Below the pieces are notes generated by a model. That model saw only the letters and a list, made by a program, of their open reading frames with translations, did no database searches and was not told where the DNA came from. From Methylobacter luteus IMV-B-3098 (GTDB taxonomy: Bacteria > Pseudomonadota > Gammaproteobacteria > Methylococcales > Methylomonadaceae), in the NCBI RefSeq assembly GCF_000427625.1, contig NZ_KE386569.1, positions 1,976,591 through 2,040,590 of the forward strand: DNA of 64,000 bases, written 5' to 3'. Every line of letters begins with the position of its first letter. The first letter of the stretch is position 1. Below, piece by piece: positions 34,855-43,100 of this stretch. The position numbers and the translations under genes are program-made.

Positions 34855-35593
34855 TCGTGCAATGCGCCTAAAGGATCTTCATCTCTATGGCATGGCTGCG
34901 GCCTGGAGCGAGTGGCAAGCCGAATACAGTGGTCAGCAAAAGCCCGTCATGCCGGAAGTTTGGCTGGATCGCCTGATTGAAGCGGAACAGGCTGACCGAC
35001 AGGCCCGCAGCCTAAGTTATCAGCTTAAAGCCGCGCGCTTTCCTCATCACCGTGATCTGATGAGCTTTGATTGGCAGGAAACGCCTTTGGAGCAAGCGCG
35101 GATTGAGCAGTTGGCAACGGCCGGCTTCATGGAGCAGGTCACCAACCTGATACTGGTGGGCGGAACCGGCACCGGTAAAACCCATCTGGCGACCGCCCTG
35201 GGCGTAGCAGCCATTCACCAGGGCAAACGCGTGCGTTTTTACAACGCTGTCGATCTGGTCAATCAACTGGACAAGGAAAAGCAGTTGGGCAAGGCCGGCA
35301 CTCTGGCCAAGCGGTTAACGCATAGTGATGCAGTCATTCTCGATGAACTGGGCTATCTGCCGTTCCCGGCATCGGGTGGCGCTTTGCTGTTTCATCTGAT
35401 CAGTCAGCTGTACGAGAAAACCTCGCTGATCATCACCACTAATCTGAACTTCGCCGAATGGGTGCAGGTGTTCGGTGATGCCAAGATGACCACGGCCCTG
35501 TTGGATCGAATTACTCATCACTGCGATATTCTGGAAACAGGTAATGATTCCTATCGGTTCAAGCAGCGAAAAAAGGCGGCTGAAGGCCGATAA
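34844..35593 (+). CDS. istB: IS21-family helper ATPase IstB
   Basis: A 249-residue DnaC/DnaA-like AAA+ ATPase that partners IstA in target selection. Walker A is [15 protein letters not shown] and Walker B is [12 protein letters not shown], followed by sensor residues in [13 protein letters not shown]. Length is typical for the family. It overlaps istA, implying coupled translation. Confidence 0.94.
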   Translation: MSIDRAMRLKDLHLYGMAAAWSEWQAEYSGQQKPVMPEVWLDRLIEAEQADRQARSLSYQLKAARFPHHRDLMSFDWQETPLEQARIEQLATAGFMEQVTNLILVGGTGTGKTHLATALGVAAIHQGKRVRFYNAVDLVNQLDKEKQLGKAGTLAKRLTHSDAVILDELGYLPFPASGGALLFHLISQLYEKTSLIITTNLNFAEWVQVFGDAKMTTALLDRITHHCDILETGNDSYRFKQRKKAAEGR

Positions 35594-35595
35594 CC

Positions 35596-36774
35596 CTACA
35601 ACACGACTGGAAACTTTTCGACGCTCTTTACTGGAAAATTTTCAACGCTCTTTGACAAACCACCAATCGCACTGAAAACCATCTGGTCGATGGGTCTTCC
35701 CAGAATATCCTTCATGCCGCGCATATTTTCTCCTTCGCCGGCCGGGTTCGCTGCATGAAACACCCGCGTCCCGTCCATCGTCCAGACAAAGAAATAGGTA
35801 TTATCATGGAACCACTTCGATCCCTGCTTGCGGAACTCGGGATAAGCCTGCTCGCCCTGCTTTTCGAAGACGGCCGCTCCGTCCCGGACCAGTGTCATCA
35901 GTTCCGGCGCGGTCATGGTATTGGCGGCCGGGGCTGCCTTGGGCGCATCGGCCAAATAGACGCCGCTGCCTACCAGCAGCCATCGATCGCCCATCTTTGC
36001 CTTGGTTACATAAGCCGACTTTTGCATAGAGACGCTTTCCCCCGGCTTGGGCCACATATAATCAACCCAGCCGGAACCACTGGTTTGTATCACCTCGAGC
36101 ATCTCGCGGATCAACTGCTTGCCCTGGGTATCCTTCAGGTCCAGAAGGTCGCGCCCTTCCAGGTTCGGAAATGCCGGGAGGACGATATTGAACCCATTCA
36201 TGTCGTACACAAAAATATACTCGTCCTTGGCGATGAAAGGACCGGTCGGATCATAGAAGAGCGGAAAAGCCGCGGTGCCATGCTGCTCGATCTGTCCGAC
36301 GGCGTTTTTCACCGCATCCACGACAAAGGGCCGTTCCATACGGTCGTTGTACATGCCGCTGCCGACCACATAGTCTTTACCGTACGGCGCCGTCACCAGC
36401 CGCACGTAAGTGCTTTTCCAGCGGGGCAGAATCCCGCCCGGCACCGGCCATTGGTAGTGATACCAGCCTGTTGGTTTGTCGGGAACCATCATTGCCGCAT
36501 CGATAAGTCCGCGGATGATCGGCTTTCCATTAATATCCTTCAATTCCAGCACGTTCTTGCCTTCCAACTCTGGATCGGGATGAACCAACATGTTCCCTTC
36601 AGGATCCAGCACAAAGATGTAGATTTCTTCCTGTCGCCAGCGGCTGCCGGAGACGCTGAAATCGCTAAACGCCGTTTCACCTTTGCTGCGGACCAACTCT
36701 GCCGCGTCAGTCACCAGTGCGACAAGTTCGCGTGTCTCCTCATATTCGTAAGACTGTTCGGAGTGTGTGAACAT
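35596..36774 (-). CDS. Soluble triple-cache-domain protein, 3' end replaced by IS21 sequence
   Basis: A 392-residue frame with three copies of a small-molecule-binding cache-type module. Repeats show as YIFVLDPEGNMLVHPDPELEG, YIFVYDMNGFNIVLPAFPNL and YFFVWTMDGTRVFHAANPAG. After the first two come GWYHYQWPVPG and GWVDYMWPKPG with VGSG(M/V)Y endings. The third module lacks that second half: at about 35658 the frame enters the IS21 end and the last 17 or so residues (SVENFPVKSVEKFPVVL) are IS-derived. No signal peptide or membrane helix is seen at the N-terminus, unusual for cache sensors. It is probably a disabled or altered sensor protein. Confidence 0.72.
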   Translation of the reverse strand: MFTHSEQSYEYEETRELVALVTDAAELVRSKGETAFSDFSVSGSRWRQEEIYIFVLDPEGNMLVHPDPELEGKNVLELKDINGKPIIRGLIDAAMMVPDKPTGWYHYQWPVPGGILPRWKSTYVRLVTAPYGKDYVVGSGMYNDRMERPFVVDAVKNAVGQIEQHGTAAFPLFYDPTGPFIAKDEYIFVYDMNGFNIVLPAFPNLEGRDLLDLKDTQGKQLIREMLEVIQTSGSGWVDYMWPKPGESVSMQKSAYVTKAKMGDRWLLVGSGVYLADAPKAAPAANTMTAPELMTLVRDGAAVFEKQGEQAYPEFRKQGSKWFHDNTYFFVWTMDGTRVFHAANPAGEGENMRGMKDILGRPIDQMVFSAIGGLSKSVENFPVKSVEKFPVVL

Positions 36775-37276
36775 TTGAAAATCCTCTGCTTTTAATGACG
36801 CGTTCGCACCGCCATTTCTTGTTATTTTGGAACTTCTCTGTCGCTAAAAGGTTTCAACAAAAATTGGTGGCGTATTGTTACCTGCGGTGGATCATGTTCT
36901 ATGGATTTGACGGCTTGGTTTTCCAGGCAGAGACCAGGCCCGGCAATATAGATATTTTCAACTGCCTGAATCTCGGGACAAAGGTCTGCTTATGCCAGGG
37001 CGTATTCTGTCCGGATTCCTATGAAAGGTCAGGAAAGCAACGGGCGCGGGGACATGGGTTCACTTGTTGCTTTCCTCTGAAAGGAATTCTGGGGCGAGAC
37101 AATGACAGGTTTGTTTCAGCAGGACCCGGAGCGGCTGAAACATTGATGGTGCGCAGGCTCACCCAACCGCGCCCGACGGGAGCCTGAAAAAACCGAGCAA
37201 TCTTGCAGGCGCGGATAGGATGGAGCGCTGGATTAGCCAGTCGGAATGGAAACTGATCCCACACCGTATGCTTGCC
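36775..37276. other. 502-base gene-free stretch with hairpins
   Basis: No convincing gene lies here; the frames present have no recognisable content. It holds three inverted repeats in 160 bases: an 11-base stem AGGAAAGCAAC/GTTGCTTTCCT (37031-37076), a 9-base stem TGTTTCAGC/GCTGAAACA (37112-37142), and CAGGCTC/GAGCCTG (37154-37186). The last falls in a diverged repeat that recurs at about 37608. Confidence 0.6.
37148..37240 (+). repeat. About 90-base dispersed repeat, copy A
   Basis: It aligns by eye with 37608-37700. Matched islands are CCGACGGGAGCC/CCGACAGAAAGCC, then CTTGCA...GGATGGAGCGC/CTTGCA...GGGTGGAGCGC, and TTAGCCA/TTGACCA. It lies just downstream of the GYD gene, with copy B just upstream. 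Confidence 0.55.
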
Positions 37277-37570
37277 CTATCCCAGCTTTGCGATTATTCC
37301 ATTCATGTCTTCTTCGGTAAAAGCCCGTAATGTCAGGGTTCGAACATTGCCCAAAGTGCCGAGGCTTGCCAGAAGAGCCGCCATGGATGTATCGTCGGGC
37401 GCTTCGAATACGTTAACGACATCGTAACTCCCTAACGTCCAGTAGAAATCCTTCGCAGTGATTCCAAACTTCTTCGCCATTTCTCTTACGGAATCAGCCC
37501 GCTTGGTAGTGTCTTTGATGTTGTGAATGCCCTGCTCGGTGAAATTAAGGAGAACAATGTAAGTAGCCAT
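37277..37570 (-). CDS. GYD-domain protein
   Basis: A 97-residue protein of the GYD family (named after a Gly-Tyr-Asp motif; here LGSYDVVNVFEAPDD). It begins MATYIVLLNFTEQGIHNIKD, standard for the family, which has a ferredoxin-like fold and no settled biochemical role. GGAGG nine bases before the ATG supports the start. It stands alone between two diverged copies of a repeat, in a region of IS elements. Confidence 0.87.
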   Translation of the reverse strand: MATYIVLLNFTEQGIHNIKDTTKRADSVREMAKKFGITAKDFYWTLGSYDVVNVFEAPDDTSMAALLASLGTLGNVRTLTLRAFTEEDMNGIIAKLG

Positions 37571-37607
37571 GATGAACCTCCAGAGAATGATTGCATTCAG
37601 GATAACA

Positions 37608-37700
37608 ACTTAACGCACAAACTAACTTGACCGTGTCCGACAGAAAGCCAGAAGAAGTCAACGAACTTACTTGCATGGATCGGGTGGAGCGCAGAGTTGA
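37608..37700 (+). repeat. About 90-base dispersed repeat, copy B
   Basis: A diverged partner of 37148-37240 in the same orientation. With copy A it brackets the GYD gene, which could reflect insertion or duplication through these repeats. Confidence 0.5.
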
Positions 37701-37823
37701 CCAATGTTGAAATGTGAGCGCTTGCTCTATTCCGCGCGTTATTCAGCAAAGTCAGCATCATTTTCGCTACATCATTTCGTGTTGCGTCCGCGAAGCACGG
37801 ATAGATCACAAAAACAGATGCCA

Positions 37824-38211
37824 TTATTTGCTGCTGGTGCGGTGCCAAACTGACTTTGGAGCAGATGGATCATTGGACTCCTCTTCCGTTACAGTGCCGT
37901 CTGAATTTAGGGTAAAAGTGAAAAGCGGCTCAGCCACGGTCTTGCCGGTTTCAAAACAGGTACCGGTGAAATCATCCACTGTTAAAGTCCCCTCTGCCGC
38001 CATTACATACAGTGAAGTAGGTGGCATACTGGAGCACTTTGAATGTGCCGTCGCTATTATCCGTAATCGAAAGTATATCGTGAGACCCGTCAGTGGTTTC
38101 GACCCTCTCCCATAGACCAACGAAGCTATTGGCTTCTCCCGCCCGTGCCCGACCGGCCATGGAGGCTGCGAGCATGAGCAACATCAGTACATTAAGAAGT
38201 ATGTTTTTCAT
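37824..38211 (-). pseudogene. Small secreted protein, array member 1, frameshifted by internal deletion
   Basis: It begins MKNILLNVLMLLMLAASMAG (signal peptide) and follows its paralogues through FVGLWERVETTDGSHDILSI to VCNGGRG near 37998. It then shifts frame and resumes as AEGTLTVDDFTGTCFETGKT, ending at 37824 after VWHRTSSK. Compared with the member at 39057-39470 it lacks 35 bases between CAGAG and GGGACTT, which removes the VQGTGKVS-coding part and breaks the frame. The frame immediately stops without the family C-terminus unless reading shifts. Confidence 0.8.
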
Positions 38212-38286
38212 AGCCTGTTCTCCTGAGTGAGATTGTTGCCAGCACTGCATCCATGGAGCGCTGGCAGGTACAAGACTACAGCGACA

Positions 38287-38757
38287 TTAACTGCTGGTTT
38301 TATGAAAAATTATCGACGGAGGAGGCGGTGCGGGCTCTGCAGAGCGATCCCATGTTAAAGTGCCATCTGGATTTAGGGTAAAAGTGGCGGGAAGTGTCTC
38401 TGTCTTGTCGGTTTCAAAACAGGTAACGACAAATTCATCCACTTTTAATCCTCCTTCTGCCGAAACATTGCCCGTGCCTTGGGTAATGCCTCTGCCGCCA
38501 TTACATATAGTGATGTATGTGGCATAAAGGAGCAGTTTTACTGCGCCGCCATTATTGTTTGTAATCGAAATCATAATGTGAGCCCCGTCCTCGGGATCAA
38601 CCCCTTCCCATAAGCCAATGAAGCTATTGGTAGTTCCCGATGTTGAGGTATCGGTACTTCCTGACCCTGAGGTACTGGTATCTTCTATCTCGGCCCGACT
38701 GATTACGGAGGTAGCAAGCATGAATAAGGTTGTCGCTATAAGAAGTATGTTTTTCAT
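38287..38757 (-). CDS. Small secreted protein, array member 2, unknown family
   Basis: 156 residues from ATG 38757 (GGAGA upstream; an earlier in-frame ATG has no ribosome site). A signal peptide (KNILLIATTLFMLATSVISRA) precedes a Ser/Thr/Gly-rich linker, TSTSGSGSTDTSTSGTT, unique to this copy. The shared domain follows: SFIGLWEGVDPEDGAHIMIS, then TICNGGRGITQGTGNVSAEG, VTCFETDKTE and FTLNPDGTLTWDR. Two conserved cysteines could form a disulphide. I do not recognise the family. It is probably transcribed with member 1 from the duplicated upstream region at 38825-38922. Confidence 0.75.
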   Translation of the reverse strand: MKNILLIATTLFMLATSVISRAEIEDTSTSGSGSTDTSTSGTTNSFIGLWEGVDPEDGAHIMISITNNNGGAVKLLLYATYITICNGGRGITQGTGNVSAEGGLKVDEFVVTCFETDKTETLPATFTLNPDGTLTWDRSAEPAPPPPSIIFHKTSS

Positions 38758-38824
38758 AGACTGTTCTCCTGATTGAAACTGATGATTGAACAGCGCTCCA
38801 ATAGCGCTGCATGATTTCAACGAC

Positions 38825-38922
38825 AGACACGATCCTGTATGTCTCAAACAGATAAAAAACAACCTTGCAATTGAAAATATTTACATTTTTTAAAGACAAT
38901 TACTATTCGTACGACGGCTTAT
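38825..38922 (-). repeat. Duplicated upstream region of array, copy A
   Basis: It aligns with 40054-40152 upstream of member 4. Both carry ACATTTTTTAAAGAC and CTATTCGTACGA in the same order and spacing. It likely contains the promoter for members 2 and 1. The 130 or so bases beyond, up to the stop of member 3 at 39057, hold no gene. Confidence 0.65.
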
Positions 38923-39056
38923 TCAACTTGCTGAAATTCAACAGAAAACAGCAATTTCGGGTTCTGTTTTTATAGTGAAGCGCTAATGAGAGAGACACAT
39001 CATTACTTATCTGTACTGCGTTTATATAGCTTGGAGAATTCCGACTATAGAGGCTG

Positions 39057-39470
39057 TCACTTACTGGTTTGATGATAAATCTTCAAAGGAAAGAATGACG
39101 CTGTGCTGGTCCGCGTTAAAGTGCCGTCTGAATTTCTGGAAAAAATGACGGATGCTGTCTCGGTATCCTCGTTTTCAAAACAGGTAATGGTGAAATCATC
39201 CGATTTTAAAGTCCCTTCAGCCGAAACTTTACCTGTGCCTTGAACAAGACCTCTGCCACCATTACACGAATTGAAGTATGTGTCATAAATGAGCAGTTTG
39301 AATGCGCCGTCACCGTTGTGCGTAATCGAGAGAACCTGATGAGAGCCATCATCGGGATCAATTGTCTCCCATAAGCCGACGAAGTTACTGGCATCTCCCG
39401 CCTGCGCCCGACTGATGATGGAGGCTGCGAGCATGAATAAAGCAACAGCCATAACGATTATGTTTTTCAT
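39057..39470 (-). CDS. Small secreted protein, array member 3, unknown family
   Basis: 137 residues: a signal peptide (KNIIVMAVALFMLAASIISRA, cut near AQA-GD) and the array's domain with NFVGLWETIDPDDGSHQVLS, SCNGGRGLVQGTGKVSAEG, ITCFENEDTE, SRNSDGTLTR and the ending IYHQTSK. Both conserved cysteines are present. It lies 79 bases downstream of member 4 on the same strand and matches member 1 in position within the duplicated pair. The predicted location is the periplasm or outside the cell; function is unknown. Confidence 0.77.
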   Translation of the reverse strand: MKNIIVMAVALFMLAASIISRAQAGDASNFVGLWETIDPDDGSHQVLSITHNGDGAFKLLIYDTYFNSCNGGRGLVQGTGKVSAEGTLKSDDFTITCFENEDTETASVIFSRNSDGTLTRTSTASFFPLKIYHQTSK

Positions 39471-39548
39471 AGCTAGCCCTCCTGAGACAGACTAATCCCC
39501 ATGCCTCATATACATGAAGCATGGGCGAGTACCAAATTACGGATAATG

Positions 39549-39986
39549 TTATTTGCTGGTTCGATGATAAATAATCAGCGGAGTCAGTGGCGCAGGGCCA
39601 ACCCGTGCTAAAGTGCCGTCTGAATTTCTGGTTAAAGCGATGGGCACGACCGTGGTATCGCCAGTTTCAAAACAGGTAATGGCGTAATCATCAGATTTTA
39701 AAGATTGCTCTGCCGAAACTTCACTCGTGCCCTGGGCAATCCCTCTGTCCCCATTACACAAAGTCCAGAACGTATCATAAACAAGCAGTTTGACTGTGCC
39801 GTCATCATTGCTCGTAATCGAAAGGATCAGATGAGACCCGTCCCGGGGATCAACCGCCTCCCATAAGCCAATGAAGCTATTGCCATTTCCCGGCTCTGAG
39901 CCATTGGTATTTTCCGAGTCTGCAGGACTGGTCGTGGCGGCCGAGAGCATGAGCAAAGCAACTGCCATAATGAGCATGTTTTTCAT
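39549..39986 (-). CDS. Small secreted protein, array member 4, unknown family
   Basis: 145 residues: a signal peptide (KNMLIMAVALLMLSAATTS), a short linker ENTNGSEPGNG, then SFIGLWEAVDPRDGSHLILS, TLCNGDRGIAQGTSEVSAEQ, ITCFETGDTT, TRNSDGTLAR and IYHRTSK. GGAGG lies eight bases before the ATG. It is the first gene of the array in transcription order, with the upstream region at 40054-40152 that is duplicated before member 2. No similarity to a named family comes to mind. Confidence 0.77.
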   Translation of the reverse strand: MKNMLIMAVALLMLSAATTSPADSENTNGSEPGNGNSFIGLWEAVDPRDGSHLILSITSNDDGTVKLLVYDTFWTLCNGDRGIAQGTSEVSAEQSLKSDDYAITCFETGDTTVVPIALTRNSDGTLARVGPAPLTPLIIYHRTSK

Positions 39987-40053
39987 AGACTGTCCTCCTA
40001 AGTGAAACTGATGATTGGCCGGCGCAGATAGCCGCCGGATAGTTCAAGGAGAG

Positions 40054-40152
40054 AAACAACCCTGTCTGCCGCAAAACAGAAAAAAAACAATCTTGTAATT
40101 CAAAATGTTCACATTTTTTAAAGACGATGGCTATTCGTACGATGGCTTAGCC
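40054..40152 (-). repeat. Duplicated upstream region of array, copy B
   Basis: Partner of 38825-38922; see that entry for the shared strings. It lies between member 4 and the 3' end of sbcC and probably holds the first promoter of the array. Confidence 0.65.
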
Positions 40153-40193
40153 GATCTGCCGCCTTAAACCCTGAGATCGTGCCTTCCGCACGT

Positions 40194-43100
40194 TCAACCA
40201 TTTCCTTCAACAGAAACACGGCTCTTTCCCCCGCCCTGCTTTTCAACCACGACCCTGGCGCCGATCCTTTCGACCAGTATCGGCACATGCGAGATGACGC
40301 CGACTTTCCGGCCCAGGGCTTGCAGCGTGTCCAGACTGGCGATGGCGATGTCCAGGGTTTCCGGGTCCAGGCTGCCGAAGCCTTCGTCGATGAACAGCGA
40401 TTCAACCTGGGTCTTGTTCGATGACAGCGAGGCCAGGCCCAACGCCAGCGCCAGCGAGACCAGGAAGCTTTCGCCGCCGGACAGGCTGTGCACGCTGCGC
40501 ACGTCGTCGGCCATGTCGCGGTCTATGATCTGCAGTTCCAGTTCGCTGCCCGGCACGCGCTGCAACCGATAACGCCTGGCGAAGTCTTCGAGGTGGCGGT
40601 TGCTGTGCGCCAGCAGGGCTTCCAGAGTCAGGCTCTGGGCGAAGCTGCGGAATTTGGCGCCGGATTTCGAGCCGATCAGTTCGTTCAGGCTTTCCCACTG
40701 CTGCCAGCGCGCCTGCTGCTTGTCCAGCTCCGTTTTCAGATGGCTGCCGGCGACGATTTTTTTGTCGTCCTCGCGCAGCAGTATCAGTTTTTCTTCCTTC
40801 TGCGAATTCAGGATCTGCCGCTTTTGCCGCAATTCCTGGGCGATCTGACTGGCGAGTTCCTCGGTCTCCAGCGGCGCATGGGTTTCATGCCGCTGTCTGT
40901 CGTCCGCTTTGACTTTCAATAGTGCGGCCGCTTCGCGCAGCGCGTGCTCCAGCGCCGCCCGGCTGGCTTTCTGCTCGCTCAGCCAGGCTTCGTCCTTTTC
41001 GAGCAGTTGTTTCAGGCCGTCCAGATCAATGCCCTGTTTGGTCAGCGCCTCGTTCAGCATGGCCTGGGCCTTGTCCAGATTACCTGAGCGACGGTCGGTC
41101 TCGGCCTGCCAGTGCCGCCGGTTTTGTTGCTGGGCTGCCAGATCGGTTTCGGCCTGACCGGCAACGTTGACTGCCTGTTCATAAGCGGCTCTGGCGTCCT
41201 GCACCTTGCGGTTCAGCGCCTGCTCGTAGCTGTCGGCTGTTCCCCCATTGGCTTCGGGAAGCAGGGCGTTGCGTTCTTCCGACAGCTTCTGCTTTTCCCC
41301 CGTCTTCTGTGTGATGTCGTTCTGCTTGTCTTGGCAATATTGCCGGCATTGGTCGAGGGTCTGGGCAGCGAGTTTTTCTTTGTAGTTGATATCGGCCAGG
41401 ACCTGGGTGATGGCCTGTACATCCTGTTCCGCCTGCTGCCATTGGCTTACCTTGGCTGTCAGGTTTTGTTTGAACTGTTCCGCATCGCGCGCCATATCAG
41501 ACTGCCAATTGCTGATTTGGCCGAACGGCATTCGCAACAGTCCGGCCAGTGCGTTCAGTTGAGTTTCCAGCTCCTGAAGCTGGTCGGAAAGATGGTTCAG
41601 GTTGGCTTTGCTTTCGGCCAGTCGGCTGTCGAGCGCGGACTGCTGGTGTACCAGACTTTCCAGCTTCTGCCTGGCAGCATCGTACAGATCTTGGGCCGCC
41701 TTGATCTGCTTTTGCAGGTCTATGGCCTGTTTTTCCTGCTGTTTGACGCGCTCCCACTCGGCCGTAAGTTGTTCGGACTGCCGTTCCAGCAACGGTGAAA
41801 GCCCTTCATCGGTAAGCGTCAGATCGGGCTTGCCTGGCAGAGCCAAAGCGCGCCATTCGGCATGACAGTCTGCCAGTTTCTCTTGGACCTGAGCAATATG
41901 TTGTTCCAGCGCGGCCTTTTGTTCCTGTTTCTGGTCGATCAATTTTTGCAGCCCTGCGACCGATTTGATCAGGGCCACTTTTTCGCTTTCCAGCTCCTTG
42001 ACTCTGGCCTGCTGCGCGCCCTCCAGCGGCGTACCGACGCCATCGTGATCGCGCCAGGGATGCTCGAGCGCGCCGCAAACGGGACAGGGCTGATCCGGCT
42101 GCAGCAGATCGCGGAACTCCTGGGCGTTTTTATGCGTAATGGCCTGGATCAGGGCCAGGGATTTTCTGGCCTCTTCGAGCGCGGTGCCGTTGGTTGCCTG
42201 TTGGCGGGTTGCCGTTTCTAGTTGCCCGGCCGCATCGGTCAGCGCCTGCCCGGTGGCGGCCAGTTTGTCGCTGTCCTGCGTCAGGGCCTGTTGCAAAGTC
42301 AGCGCGTCCTGGGCCAGCTTCAGGGCGGCATTGACTTGCCCGCGCTTGATTTCCAGATCGTCTTTAACGCGATTCAGGCTCTCAAGCGAGTATTGGCCGG
42401 CCTGCTGTTTGAGCGGCTCCAGTGTTGCCAGCTGTTTGTCCTGTTCCTGCCGGCTTTCGATGATGGTTTTCCTGATCCCGGCCATCAGGCATTCATCGCC
42501 ATCGACTAAGTCTTTGCAGACCTTGAGCTTGTTCTCGCTTTCGGCCTTGCGCGCTGTTAGCACCTGATAGCGTTCCAGTTCGCCTTGCCAGCGGCTCCAC
42601 TCGACCGCGACGGGTTTCAGCGCCTGATTTTCATCCAGCCAGGTGTTGAGCTGTTGCAGCCGGTCTGTTTTCTCGGCCTGCTGCGCCAGCAAGTCCTGAT
42701 GATGCGCTTGCGCGTCAGCCAGCTGCTCTCGCAGCCGGGTTTGTTCGGAATTTAGGGCATTAATGTCGTCCTGCATGACCTCGATGCGCGTGTCCAGATC
42801 GCGGGCTTTGGTTAACAACGGTTGCGCATCCTGCTGGCTTTTCTCGGCAGCCAGCAGGATACCGGAGGCAACCGTCACCCGTTGCCTGGCCGTGTTCAGC
42901 CTAAGCTCGGCGGCTTCCTGCAATTCCCCGCTGGTTTTCAGCTTTTGCTCTGCGTCTCGGACTTCGGCCGTGGCCGCCTTATACTGCGTAAGCAGTGGTT
43001 TAAGCGGTTGCGCAGCCTCGACTTTTTCGATCAACTGGCGCTCGGGTTCGGCGTCGTGCCAGGCCTGCTGATTTGTTTCGAAGGTGGCGCCGGCTGCCTG

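Larger units (their letters stand above)
33228..35657 (+). mobile_element. IS21-family insertion sequence, complete
   Basis: About 2.43 kb with istA and istB. Each end carries two repeats of about 22-28 bases: left near 33228-33252 and 33264-33286, right near 35608-35629 and 35632-35657. The outer pair, read inward, begins TTGTTAAAAAGCG and TTGTCAAAGAGCG, giving TGT...ACA tips. I find no matching target duplication, so the flanks may have been joined by deletion or recombination after insertion. Confidence 0.85.

Noticed and set aside
36795-37187. 130-codon plus-strand frame in the gap before the GYD gene
   Set aside because: No recognisable content, cysteine- and arginine-rich translation of hairpins and a dispersed repeat.
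37019-37264. Similar short frames over the two 90-base repeats (37019-37264 and 37597-37848, minus strand)
   Set aside because: The similarity (ALHPI.A..., shared words) is due to the DNA repeat; frames have no starts with ribosome sites.
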